A stretch of 64,000 nt of DNA from Plantago ovata (Eukaryota > Streptophyta > Magnoliopsida > Lamiales > Plantaginaceae). The notes beneath the pieces are model-generated. The model saw only the letters and a list, made by a program, of their open reading frames with translations, had not been told where the DNA came from and did no database searches. Positions 24,844 through 35,582 of the stretch are shown here, piece after piece. Both the position numbers and the translations under genes were made by a program. Location of the stretch: NCBI GenBank assembly GCA_028274465.1, contig CM051456.1:6325545-6389544 (forward strand), in the 5' to 3' direction. How positions within the stretch are numbered: the stretch's first letter is position 1; each line of letters begins with the position of its first letter.

Positions 24844-25359
24844 GTTATGTTCAACTATAAAGGAAAGAGAAAAACTACTTGAAGGCGTTCTGGTTAGAAA
24901 CATAGATGATCACATCCCAAACTTCCACCAGGTAATAATTTTGAGACGATCAATTAATAAATTTGTGGTTCTAGGAAACTAAAAACGGCAGAGTACCTAA
25001 TCTGTGGTCATTCCGTAGACTAATTAACAGTCTAACAAGACAACAAACTACCTTAGAGAGAATTCATCTCCTGTGGGGCGAAAAAGATCAGATCTTCAAG
25101 CTGGAACTTTTTGAGAACATGAAAGGGATATTACGTTCTTCCTCTCAGTGACTTAACCAGAAAAACTTCAGAGAAAACAAAATGTGTTGTATTATATCAC
25201 ACTGATTGTTATTTTTGTTTGATACTGGCAACTAGGTACGAACACTCGTTAGAAAGGATAAAAAGCAGGTCACTTGTGCACATAGAAAGACCATGTGTGT
25301 ACACTAGATATTTCAAACAGTTCCTTGCTAGCCTGCACGAAAACAATGTCAGTAAATGA
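24844..25359 (+). pseudogene. Alpha/beta-hydrolase remnant, exons 3-5
   Basis: Exon 3 (24844-24931) has lost its AG acceptor and is 2 bases shorter than the normal 90. Exon 4 (about 25056-25125) keeps RIHLLWGEKDQ but its donor GTGAG has become GGATA. Exon 5 (25228-25359) has CTG in place of the CAG acceptor and small deletions around KKAGHL. Exons 1 and 2 are absent. It cannot be expressed as an enzyme. Confidence 0.82.
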
Positions 25360-26066
25360 AGTTCTGGATCGACAACAATATCTGATCCATTGGTTTTTAT
25401 CTTATGTTCCAGAATTTATGTACTTTTACTTCTCTAGTTGGCGATACTTAAAATTCTGGTCTATGTATCAACTGTTATCCGGGGAATATATTATGACGGA
25501 ACCCTCTTCGGTAAATCTTGACATGTTCTTGAAATTACAATGAAGTCAAGCATTAAATAAACCGTCAAGAAAGAGCTAGGTAAAAAAGAAACTTCTGGTA
25601 AATATTGAAGACACTTTCTGTTACACTTTCACGGTCATACATGTCACATGAGTAACTTTTGCAAAGAGAAATTGAAGAAACTACATTAGCATTCAAATCA
25701 CAAAATGCATGTTTGATGTACAAGTTAGAGATGATAGATAATGAAATACATTGAGGCTTGAGTAGTTGTGTATATTCTGATATTCAGAAGTTACAACTAA
25801 GGCCTATAAATAATTGAAAAACCAGACAGCAAAAATCATAGCAATAAATACACGTGATTCCACTTGCTTAATAATTCTTGACTGTGCAGGTTGCCAGTCT
25901 ACTTGCTTAATAATTCACACAATATACTTTCAACATTTAGTAAAACAAGCTTGCTATCTTGTGACTAAAAATACAATGTAAACAAACACGGCACCTACAA
26001 AACATAGCATTGTGTATAGCTGCATGTAGGTAATCTATCAACTAAATTCTTAATTTTATTCACCAG

Positions 26067-27119
26067 GTTGGCTCGCTGACAAAAAGCTACTCAGTGTACG
26101 TGCCAGACCTATTGTTCTTTGGAGGATCGATCACGGATAACTCTGACCGATCACCAAAATTCCAAGCAGATTATCTGATGAAAGGGCTGAGGAATCTTGG
26201 AATTGAGAGGTGCACAGTGGTGGGGTTTAGCTATGGCGGCATAGTGGCGTTCAAAATGGCAGAATTCTATCCAGAATTTGTGGAGGCACTGGTAATTTCA
26301 GGGTCAACCTGGGCCATGACGGATAAAATTAGCAGCTCAATGTTGGAGGATATTGGGTTTTCCACATTTTCAGAGTTTTTGCTTCCAAATTCTGTCCAAG
26401 GTACTAAGGCTCTTCTCAAGCTAGGGGCTCACAAGAAGATCTGGCTTCCTGATAAGCTTCACAAGGACTTCCTTGAGGTCAGTGTTGATTTATACTCTTA
26501 CTTGTAGTCTCATACAGACATGTACTCTTAAAGCCACATAGAGATTGAAATATTGAAACTACAAAGGTCACATAAAGACTTCATTTGAATTTGTTTTCAA
26601 GATCTTTCAATTGAGTTATTATCTGAGTTATAAGCTGAAATTATCAGGTGATGTTTAGCAACAGAAAGGAAAGGTCAGAACTACTAGAAGGCTTTCTGGA
26701 AAGCAACGAAGCTGCTCATATCCCAAACTTTCACCAGGTATTTTAATGATTAAACAGTCAACTGGTAAGCTTTACATCCCAAGAAACTAAATGACAGCAC
26801 ACTTTGTCACAGAGAATACATCTTCTGTGGGGTGAAAATGATCAGATTATGAAGCTGGAACTTGCTGAGAACATGATAGAGTGAGATTACGTTCTTCATG
26901 TCAATAAGTTAACCAGAAAGCTTCTCAGGAAACACAATTATCTAATTTCACACTCATTGTTATCTTTTATTTGATACAGGCAACTAGTTAGCAAAATTAC
27001 GTTAGAAAGGATAACGAAAGCAGGTCACGCACTTGGTGCATATAGAAAGACCCTGCGTGTACAATAGATGCTTTAAACGGTTTCTTGCTAGTCTGCATGC
27101 AGAAAATGCCAGGAAATGA
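26067..27119 (+). pseudogene. 5'-truncated alpha/beta-hydrolase, exons 2-5 with frameshift
   Basis: Exons 2 (26067-26477), 3 (26648-26737) and 4 (26813-26880) keep their exact lengths, phases and splice sites. GFSYGGI carries the nucleophile Ser and WGENDQ the Asp. No exon 1 was found in the 700 bases upstream. Exon 5 (26990-27119) has 4 extra bases right after the catalytic His codon (GGTCAC then GCAC), which shifts the frame. Both defects make it a pseudogene, though a recent one: exon 2 is still a 137-codon open frame. The 3' flank is duplicated from that of hydrolase 2. Confidence 0.85.
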
Positions 27120-27367
27120 AGCTTTGGACATCAATATATAGTTATATACTCCATTGGATTCTCTTTGATTCCAGAAACTTATATGTACTCTGATAGTCCG
27201 ATTTCTATTCTTGGTGATGCTTAATATTATTGGTCTATGTATCAACTGTTATATGAGGATATATTCTGACGGAACCTTATTCGGTAAATTCTGCCATCTA
27301 CTTCATACTACAGCTAAGTCGAACATGAACTAATGGACTCAAGTAAGAGGATAGCTATAACATGTGA

Positions 27368-27420
27368 CCCTTCTAGCGTTCTTCCTTGGTTTTAGGGACC
27401 TAAAGAACCAAAAAATCCTC
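27368..27420 (-). pseudogene. Second remnant of an ERD6-like transporter last exon
   Basis: CTTCTAGCGTTCTTCCTTGG and the following bases match the remnant at 18407-18461 and, through it, the last exon of the intact transporter at 35598-35652. It lies about 250 bp after the stop of the broken hydrolase. Preserved only as a non-functional fragment. Confidence 0.6.
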
Positions 27421-27769
27421 GAGGTTCCACAGTCAAATTTACTTTCAAAAGCATAAGAACTGAATCACGATAATTTTTCTGCACACTATACAACTACTTA
27501 ATAAGCTACTTATTCCTAAACCCCAGTGAATTCAATTATAGCTTTTCGGCATGTATAATTCATCCATGGATTCTCGTACCTAATCTATACATTCTTTAGA
27601 ATGACCTATTTTCATATCATGGTAAGAATATGTCAATTAACATAATGCAGGAATAACTTAATTTGCAAAAGAGGAATAAAAAAGAACTTATATCAACTCA
27701 CAGAATTCATGTTTAGCATATAAAGTCACACCTAGCTGTTATATGTTTGCTTGATAGTTGAAACACAAA
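27421..27769. other. Duplicated hydrolase 3' flank
   Basis: Sequence such as CTACTTAATAAGCTACTTAT is shared with 18500-18530. No gene. Confidence 0.5.
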
Positions 27770-27890
27770 GTTACATGAGAAAGGATAGAAAAAGCAGATC
27801 ACCTGGTTGTCCATGAAAGACCCTTCGTGTACACTAGATGTCTCAAGAGGTTCCTTGCAAGCCTGCAGGCAGATAGTAACAAGAAATCAA
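27770..27890 (+). pseudogene. Isolated hydrolase exon 5 remnant
   Basis: Reads through AAAGCAGATCACCTGGTTGT, CCCTTCGTGTACACTAGATG and AGGTTCCTTGCAAGCCTGCA, matching the C-terminal exon (KKAGHLV..RPCVYTRCLKRFLASL) of the intact copies. Frame is broken and no other exon adjoins it. Confidence 0.75.
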
Positions 27891-28794
27891 ATTTTGGACA
27901 ACAATATATAATCCGTCGGATTCTATTATAAATTGAAGAAAATTTATTGTCCATGTATCAATTCTTATTATCCAGGGAATGTATACTGATGCAATGACTT
28001 CAAACATTTAAATAAGGGACTGTAAGACTGAAGCCTAACGATCTCGTACCCAATGAATGTAGCTGGATTTGTGAGGCAGAACGAAATCTCTTCCTAGAGT
28101 TACTTGCTTGGCAACATTAGCATCTTTCCTGGAAGACACGTCATCAAGTATTCTGCTGTTGAATTTGATTCTTAACATGCATTCAGAGATCAGAATTACT
28201 ATAAGGTAACATTAACCAGGTACACAAACTTCATTGAGGAATTTCGTCGAACAGTTGTGCTACATCATACTAAACCTTCCCTACATGTGCAAAAGACAAA
28301 AGGAGATCGAAAATGCATTCATCTACCGATTCCATCAGATTTGCAGTATTCCAATCTGAGATTATGACTCTCTTCTATAGCAGCAGCAGGATTATGCCAA
28401 ACCGGCCGGTTCCTATCTTACTAGTTTTGGAGGGAGAATTGAGCCTAAAATCGACTGGTAACGCTCTAATTATGATGGACAGGTATTATTGAAGAACATA
28501 TATAGGTAGACACTAATTGGATGTATCACAAATAGTAACCTTGAATTTTAAAATAATATCATCACACGAGAGAGGTGATATTCAAAAGACAGCGATTGTA
28601 TGTATAATCGATCGGTAAACAAATAAAACATTGTCTAAATTGTAGTAACAAAATATGAGGCACGGGCACCCCCACACTCTAGTAGCAATACGAAATTGTC
28701 TAGTAAAAACTCCAAGATATATAAGTAGTAGTATATGTTTTATCAAATCAAAATCGATTTGCGTTATTCATAAGCAAAATGAATGACCGAATTT
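27891..28794. other. Intergenic
   Basis: No gene supported. I looked here on the minus strand for a START domain that would extend the HD-ZIP IV gene and found none that I could recognise. Confidence 0.45.
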
Positions 28795-29971
28795 TTATGG
28801 CCGAGATACAGGTTTCTTCCCAATGTTGCTTGCACCTGCAGCAATCCTGGAGATGCGATCCATCTGCGCATAACATGAGAACACAAACCGTATATTAGAG
28901 CCGCAAATTGGTTGCTTATATTTAAAAATAAATAAAACATCATACAGTAAAGTATTTTTAAGTACATCTTTTCTTAGCATAACATTTTCCATCTTGAGAC
29001 GACGGAACTCTTCACGTGACATTCCATCAACATGGGTCGAGTGACCACCTGCACCATTGCACATAGCTTCGAGTTTCATCTTATCATTCTTGAGTTGGGC
29101 AATCTCCTGCCGGAGTTGAACATTCTCAGCATGTTCACGTTGAGTCTACAATAGAGCCAACATATTATGAATAAAAGTTGCACACAATTATATCTTAGAT
29201 GAATATGACTAGCATATAAATTGTGTGTATATGGTTTATCTCTTACCTTCATTTGATTTCTCTTGTTTTGGAACCAATACTTGACCTGTAATGGATCCAT
29301 CCCAAGAGTAGCTGCGAGTTCCTTTCTTTGTTGATCATCTGGGCATCGGGTGTCTTTGAACAACCTGGATCAGTCATAAATTCTTATAAATGTTATGAAT
29401 TAATGTTACTTTGTAACTTTGTGAGCTATAATTTTCATAACTAAATAATTATACTTTCTTGAACAAGTTATCCACTCCTTTTGTTCCCTTATTAACGAAT
29501 AGACCAAGTATAAAGATAACCCAAAGTAAATAACTTCTTAGATCATGAATATATATCTTGTAACAATGTAGTATACAAATACCTATTGAGTCTAACTATA
29601 AACAGTCGAATTCAAGTATAAATCTAACTTGTGAAATAATCTAGAAGTTCCCAACAATAGCTTATACTTTGTCATATGTTATGTTAGGAAAATGTAAAAT
29701 TAAGTATGAAAATGATATAAATATGCAATATATCGACCTATATGCAATATCTAAATATATATAATTAATTCCAAGAAAGCAATACTTACTTGTCCATTTC
29801 TTGAATTTGCGCTGGAGTATGCCTACGCATCCTCTTTGGTTCCCCTGCAACCGTATCAATGTCCGAATTAGTATCTCTTTCATTCTTCAAGTTGAATTTC
29901 GCCTCTCCCACTATTAGTGTTTCATCATCAACAGATCCACTTGAGTTGATGTTGGTTTCTTTTGAGATCAT
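28795..29971 (-). CDS. Truncated HD-ZIP class IV homeodomain protein lacking START
   Basis: Four exons on the minus strand: 29790-29971, 29247-29364, 28966-29145 and 28795-28863, joined in frame to 182 residues. Residues about 46-101 are a homeodomain with recognition-helix WFQNKR (91-96). A leucine-zipper region of the class IV type follows (about 101-160), then DRISRIAAG. The protein stops with VSRP and TAA at 28795-28797. Class IV proteins (PDF2, ANL2, HDG) are normally 700-800 residues, with START and START-adjacent domains after this point. The zipper-loop CxxC typical of the class is missing; one Cys remains. The start is placed at the first ATG after a good acceptor (TTGCAG) because these genes often have a 5'-UTR intron. 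It may be a pseudogene or a natural DNA-binding-only competitor. Confidence 0.75.
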
Positions 29972-32415
29972 CTTGTCCTGCAATACATTTAGTAATGTCT
30001 TAATTTTTAATCATCTCACAATATCAAACAGATAAAAAAAATCTAACACTCAAAATTCAAATTGGTATGTTCTATCATATGCATTTTTATGACAAAAACT
30101 AATGAAACATGGCATCGCATCATTGAAAGCACATAAATCAAGTATCTACAATATGGCCAACCATATGCATTTGGTGGTATATAGCCTAAAAAGTATGTAG
30201 CATTGGTGGTCTCTTCAAAAAAAAAAAATAATAAAATAAATAAAAAGACTATACTGAGGCAAATTTTGTGCCATCAAATTAAACTAGACCACAATAACAA
30301 CAACAAAAAACACAAGAAACTACACCATGATTCCTGAAGCACACCTGAAAACCAATACAAAATTCTATTAGTAAAGAGAATTATTAACCTCGAAGAATCA
30401 AAAAAAAATTGTGCATAACTGAAGGGTGTGTGAATTGGCAAGGAAAGCAAACTTACTGAGTAGGGTGAGTGAAAACTATAAACACAATACACTTGGTAGA
30501 AATAAAGAAACCACTCACTACACATGTATATATAGATAAATAACGACCCAAAAAAATATTGAAGATGATTACAGTAAATAAAACATATTATTTTGACTAA
30601 GAGAAAGTGCCACAATATTATGCGTTGACTGCTTAAGTTAAATTCGGCAAATAGATATTACGATTTTTTTTATGAATTTTAAAAATTAGTCACTTCCATA
30701 AAGTAAACATATTCATTTTGACTGAGAGGATCTGGCACAATATTACATGTTGATTGTTTAAATTAACTACATAAAATAGATATTAGGATTGTTTTATAAA
30801 TTATTAAAATTAGTCACATCCATAAATTTCATATTCAGTGCCAAGGTAAATGCGGAACATTAAAAGATGTGTACATTTTTTAAATACAATATATTTACAT
30901 GGATATGATAATCACTGGCGGATCTACGTTATGACAAGGCGGTCAAGTGCCTCGATCCCTCGATTTTTGAATTGGTATTACTATCATACCTTTCTTTTAC
31001 ACAAATGCTATAAGTGAATATATATTTTTCACGTGATATAGTGTTTAATAAGGCTCTATAGGGTAGTGGCAAGGAGTTTAGTTTTAATCTTGGATTCGAA
31101 CTCTCACGGATTGTTTGGCACTCAGTATAGGGCATCTCATCCCTCTCTAAATTAATTAGCCGTCAAATTTGCAACTAATTTAAAATTTTATCAAATAATA
31201 AAATATCTATCAAATTAACGTACCTTTATTTTTTCCCTCTCTACATCAGTTAATATTCACATTTTACTCCTTGTTTAAATAGTAACTTCAAAATAAGTAT
31301 CAAACGGTTTGTAAGTGTCCACCTTTCCTTCTTCTATTTTTGCTGCTTTTTTTTTTTCTTTTACTCCTTTTTTTTCCTTTTCTAAACTAAAGCTATTATT
31401 TTACTCATGAATTAATTAGTTTATTGAAAATTTTCCATTCTTTTTCTTTCAGCTTATTTAGTTTCTCCTTTCTATTAATCAATATCATGAATCATTTATT
31501 GCAAGATATAAATGTCTTAACTTCCACCACACTAAAATTAGATAGTAGTAATATTTTACCTATTTTAATCTTTTGTATTTTTTAAAATTAGTATTAAACA
31601 AGATTTACAGAATTGAGAAATTTTAATTTATTTTATATATGTGTAATTTTATATTTCATTATATTCATATAAGTTATAACCCGTAGGGATTTCTATTACA
31701 CTCTAGTAATCCAAAATCTTAACGCGGCCCAAAAGCGTAGGAGATCAGTTTTTCCGAAGCGACTAGTTTCGTAGAGAAGATACTACTTTGAAAAATACTT
31801 TCTGATAAACTTACGAGATTCTCTCTTAGATCTTTATGTTATTTACTTGTTGGTAGAGACCAAGACTCTATCTAGCCGTTATCTTTTACGAAGTATTATT
31901 TATCATTGTAATGTTATACGCTAAAGTCTATGGGGATGTTATACACATACTTGAGTCCGACAGTTATAATATTCACATGTGCTGATGATATAAAAATACA
32001 TTTGTCGACATCATCTTCTCCCCCACCAATGGCGTTCCGATCCTCACCTCTCGATCGTGATCATTTTCGAACCGAGCCTAATTCTTTGTATTGACGGCAA
32101 CATAAACCGCATGATATGATTGTTCTAGCCTGTTCTAGAAAATTTTCCAGCAAAAACAAAGAGTCACTGATTCACCATGATTCGTTAAAGTTCCTAATTT
32201 GTTCGTTAATGCGCGGTCCATTTTGATAGGTCTCAACATAACCCTTTTTATTTTTAAATGTGTTTGCATTTGATATATATTATATTATAAAATATATACA
32301 TTTTCGAATTGACGTTCGATATTTTAAAAACATATTGTGTAATATTAAAAGAGTTTAAGAGATGTCTGTTTACGATAATTTTGGACTACACCTTTTTATA
32401 TTCCTCGATCTATAG
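29972..32415. other. Intergenic / 5' region of the HD-ZIP gene
   Basis: AT-rich, with T tracts at 31348-31375. A sequence around 31060-31110 (GGTAGTGGCAAGG, then GGATTCGAACTC) resembles tRNA A and B boxes and may be a decayed SINE. A 113-codon minus-strand frame at 30274-30615 is low-complexity and unsupported. Confidence 0.4.
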
Positions 32416-32522
32416 ATATGCCCCCTTAGTGAAGGAGCTTGGTGCCTCATTTTCCGATCTCTTGCTTCCGGATCCTTTTAATGGTTTTAATGGTGTTAAG
32501 ACTCTTGTCAAGATAGCAGCTT

Positions 32523-33115
32523 GATCATTCCTTGTGGTTGGGGTTTAAATAGAGGCTTCTAACAATTAAAAATTTCAAAAAAGTTCCTTAAGTCTCAAAT
32601 GGTTTGGGGCTTAATTGAGGCTTTATTGTGGATACCATATGCTACATGTAGAGTAAAAATGAGAGGGAGTAGTACATATTATTGTTCCCGCGTATTCTGA
32701 TTTAGGGGCAGGGGGGTTTGTGTCAGTTGTCGAAAGATGCGTGGGTTCCATATTTGGGGATTAAACTTGGCCTACTAATTCGTACTTCCTCCGGTAACTT
32801 TGAAGAACCCCATTTTATTTTGTTGACTTTTTTTATGTCCGGTTTGACCTCAAATTAATCATAATTTATTGTGAAAAAAAAAAAATTTAAAACTTATATT
32901 ATGAAAATATAAGAAGTGTACTTTCATAATATAATTTTAAAAATTACTTTTTTCACAGTGAGTTATGATTAATTTGAGGTCAAATCGAACATCGAAAAAG
33001 TCAACAAAATGAATTAGAGTTCTTATAAGTTACCTCCGGAATCCTTTTTGGAGCTTATTTTGGGATTAAAGCCCAAATAAGCCCCAAAAAGCCTCATAAG
33101 GAGTAAGGAGTGCTC
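32523..33115. mobile_element. MITE inserted in hydrolase exon 2
   Basis: Left end GATCATTCCTTGTGGTTGGG. The reverse complement of the right end is GAGCACTCCTTACTCCTTAT. The element splits exon 2 of the ruined hydrolase. It resembles the element at 47910-48400, which starts GAGCCTTCCTTATAGTTTGG. Subterminal sequence is rich in GGCTTAATTGAGGCTT-type repeats. A TTA-like target is suggested at the right but not clean. Confidence 0.6.
32785..33042. mobile_element. Stowaway-like MITE nested within the preceding MITE
   Basis: The two halves are inverted copies: CCGGTAACTTTGAAGAAC at the left against GAGGTAACTTATAAGAAC from the right, both continuing into a TTTTGTTGACTTTTT stretch. TA precedes the left end. 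It interrupts the outer element, so it inserted later. Confidence 0.6.
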
Positions 33116-33223
33116 TTATAAAACGTTTTGGCTTCCTGACTGCATTTACAAGGACATTCTTGAGGTCAGTTTAGATATTTGTATATATGATTGACACATG
33201 CAGCATGCCTTTTCCATGCATGC

Positions 33224-33435
33224 TGTAATACCCCGCATCCCACATCGCTTAAGAGTGAGTGGAATAAAGGGTATATATGTTAGACCACCACTCTCACATG
33301 GTATGAGGCCTTTTGGGTGATTCCAAAAGCAAATCCGTGCGGGCTCAGGCCCAAAGCGGACAATATCATACTGTTGAGACGTGTGTGGGTCCGTCCAGGA
33401 GTAACCACGCCGGCCGGATTGGTCGGGTCGTTACA
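33224..33435. mobile_element. Solo LTR of a TRIM-like element
   Basis: The 212-bp segment begins TGTAATACCCCGCATCCCAC and ends GGGTCGTTACA, giving TGTAA..TTACA inverted ends. It is flanked by a perfect 5-bp duplication, CATGC, at 33219-33223 and 33436-33440. The size and the CCCGCATCCCACATCG motif fit the very short LTRs of plant TRIM elements. It lies between exons 2 and 3 of the ruined hydrolase. Confidence 0.85.
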
Positions 33436-33865
33436 CATGCTCTTTGCTTCCGATAAAAAATCTCGAACCGTTGAAAGATTATATAATGAGGTGAACTGCA
33501 ATAAACAGCAAAGGGCTGAACTGCTTGAAGGCCTAGTCTTTGGCAACAAAGAAGCTGAAATACCAAAATTTCCTCAGGTCAATTTTGAAAATTGGCTATA
33601 GATCGATAAGCTTTTGAGTCATGATCAGGAAAACTATAAACACTGGCTAAAAGTAATATCCCATACGTGGTTTATACAACTTAATTACGGAGAATTCATC
33701 TTCTATGGGCCGAGGAAGATCATATTAATATTGTCAAGCTGGAACTTGCACAGAAGTTGAAAGAGTGAGATATTCCTTTTTTCGTTTTCATTTTTCTGCC
33801 AAGGCCTAATACAGCAATACTACTCTAAACAGCTCGTTTCAGCTATGACGAAGGAAACAAACTTC

Positions 33866-34762
33866 AAGAAAGCGATTAACTTCATTGAAAGTAGACAATC
33901 ACCCGATGGCTCGTGGTGAGTCTATGCACATAACTAGTCTACTACTACAAGAATATACCTACTACCCACCGTCAGTAAACTGACTCCTTAATGAAAAACT
34001 ACATATGCATGCAATCTATTAGGTATGGCTCGTGGGGACCATGCTACACCTATGGAACATGGTTTGGGGTGATGGGACTAGTAGCTGGTGGAAGAACATA
34101 CGAGAACAGCCTCTGTATCAGAAAAGCTTGTGATTTCCTCCTGTCCAAACAACTTCCATCTGGAGGTTGGGGAGAAAGCTATCTTTCAAGCCAGAACAAA
34201 GTAAGATCAGTGCTGAAGTTTACATCAAGGCTTGTGCTAGTAATCAGCTCAATGCTTATATTAATAATTCGCAGGTTTACACTAATATAGAAGAGAATAG
34301 ACCACACATGGTAAACACTGGATGGGCAATGCTTGCTCTTCTGGAAGCAGATCAAGTAAGTATTATAGCAGAGTATCATACACAAAATGCAATTCAAAAC
34401 GAGAACTACTTATAGCAAGGAAAGTTGCTACAACACTAATTTTTGTTAATATTGAATTAATAGGTAAATCGGGACCCTAACCCACTGCACCGTGCTGCTA
34501 GACTGTTGATAAATTCCCAAATGCCGAATGGAGAATTTCCCCAACAGGTTTCTCTTATCAGTACTGAAGTAGCTATGAAATTTTCACATACAGATATGGT
34601 CAATTGACATTTATTAACTATGCGGGTGCCTAACTTATTGATATTTTTCAGGAAATTATCGGTGTGTTCAACAAGAATTGTATGATAAGCTACTCAGCAT
34701 ACATAAACATTTTCCCCATATGGGCCCTTGGTGCATACCTCAACAAGGTGTTTCGGCCATAG
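33866..34762 (+). pseudogene. 3' part of a second oxidosqualene cyclase (exons 14-18)
   Basis: Begins inside exon 14 at AAGAAAGCGATTAAC, joined directly to hydrolase exon 5 sequence, and continues with exons 15 (34023-34200), 16 (34275-34355), 17 (34464-34547) and 18 (34652-34762). All have intact frames and splice sites. They encode the C-terminal third, including [26 protein letters not shown] and NIFPIWALG. Homology with the first copy runs on past the stop to about 34832. It lacks exons 1-13 and the DCTAE active site, so it cannot be an enzyme. Its sequence ([16 protein letters not shown]) is nearer to ordinary cycloartenol synthases than the full-length pseudogene. Confidence 0.88.
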
Positions 34763-35193
34763 ACGGTTAAAACTTGAAGACTGTATTGAGGATAATGTCA
34801 TTATTCTGCTTGCTGCGTGAATAGAGCTTAGCATGAGTGGTTTTTACTACACCAAAGCCATATTACTTCTGATGTTAGATACTAAAAATGTTTCATCGCA
34901 CTAGAAATGATAGATACTGGAACATGCATGATGCATCCATATATAAACCATACTGTATTTACATATTTTGTGGACGCCAATATTGGGATAGAAAGGAGAA
35001 TTTCCATGGTTTACCAAGACACTCAGCAGAAAATTTTAAAAAGAAAAGTATGCTCTTCATTGCTAATCTTAGAAATCGTGTTTAAGATTAATGAAAATGA
35101 TAATAAGATCTATTCTTTTAACTTCACCAGAGAGATACAGAATGTCAGGTGTCTCTGAGTGTCATACTCATGTTGGTATTACACAATAACAGG

Positions 35194-35324
35194 CAGCTAG
35201 GTAGCAATGCTAAATCCAACGGCATGATGGAAGCAGGTCACCTGGTTCATACAGAGATATCCTGCGCATGCGATGTCTCAAGCAGTTCCTTGATATCCTT
35301 CATGCTGACGATGCCAACAAATAA
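35194..35324 (+). pseudogene. Hydrolase exon 5 remnant next to the transporter
   Basis: After AACAG, GCAGCTAGGTAGCAATGCTA begins a C-terminal hydrolase exon (QLG..EAGHLVH..RCLKQFL), ending ACAAATAA at 35324. It is the tail of the ruined hydrolase locus, separated from exons 2-4 by the inserted cyclase fragment. It lies about 260 bp from the stop codon of the convergent transporter. Confidence 0.75.
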
Positions 35325-35582
35325 GTCCTGAATAATAATACTTCATATAGTTTATTTCAAATTTGAGATAATTGAGGTGCTTTACCTTTTTGTTTGCTGA
35401 TGCTTAAGATTTGGCCAGTTTCACCAGTTGCCAACCAGGGGTGAGGGGGTGAATAATGATGGAACATTTTTGGGTAATCTTTGTGATTTTCTCAATATAC
35501 ATAACCTTTGAAGATAAATAAAGTGATTGTAACAAAACCATCATCGAATTGAATAAGAGACGGCTGAAAGTGGCAAATATTG

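Larger units (their letters stand above)
32416..33840 (+). pseudogene. Ruined alpha/beta-hydrolase invaded by mobile elements
   Basis: An exon 2 piece at about 32416-32524 (ELGASFSDLLLPDP..KTLVKIAA) matches the ELGFSSSSELLLPNS..KALLKVAA region. It is cut by a MITE and resumes at about 33119-33161 (RFGFLTAFTRTFL-like bases ending TTCTTGAG|GTCAG). Exon 3 follows at about 33482-33576 (QRAELLEGLVFGNK), exon 4 at about 33692-33765 (HLLWAEEDH) and the first bases of an exon 5 at 33838-33865. It is more diverged than the tandem copies and stands next to the transporter, so it is probably the oldest hydrolase locus here. Exon 1 was not found. Confidence 0.75.

Noticed and set aside
28000..28794. START domain exons for the HD-ZIP IV gene
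   Set aside because: Read in all minus-strand frames by eye; only vague resemblances, no convincing motif.
30274..30615. 113-codon minus-strand frame upstream of the HD-ZIP gene
   Set aside because: Tyr/Phe/Leu low-complexity sequence from T-rich DNA; likely UTR or spacer.
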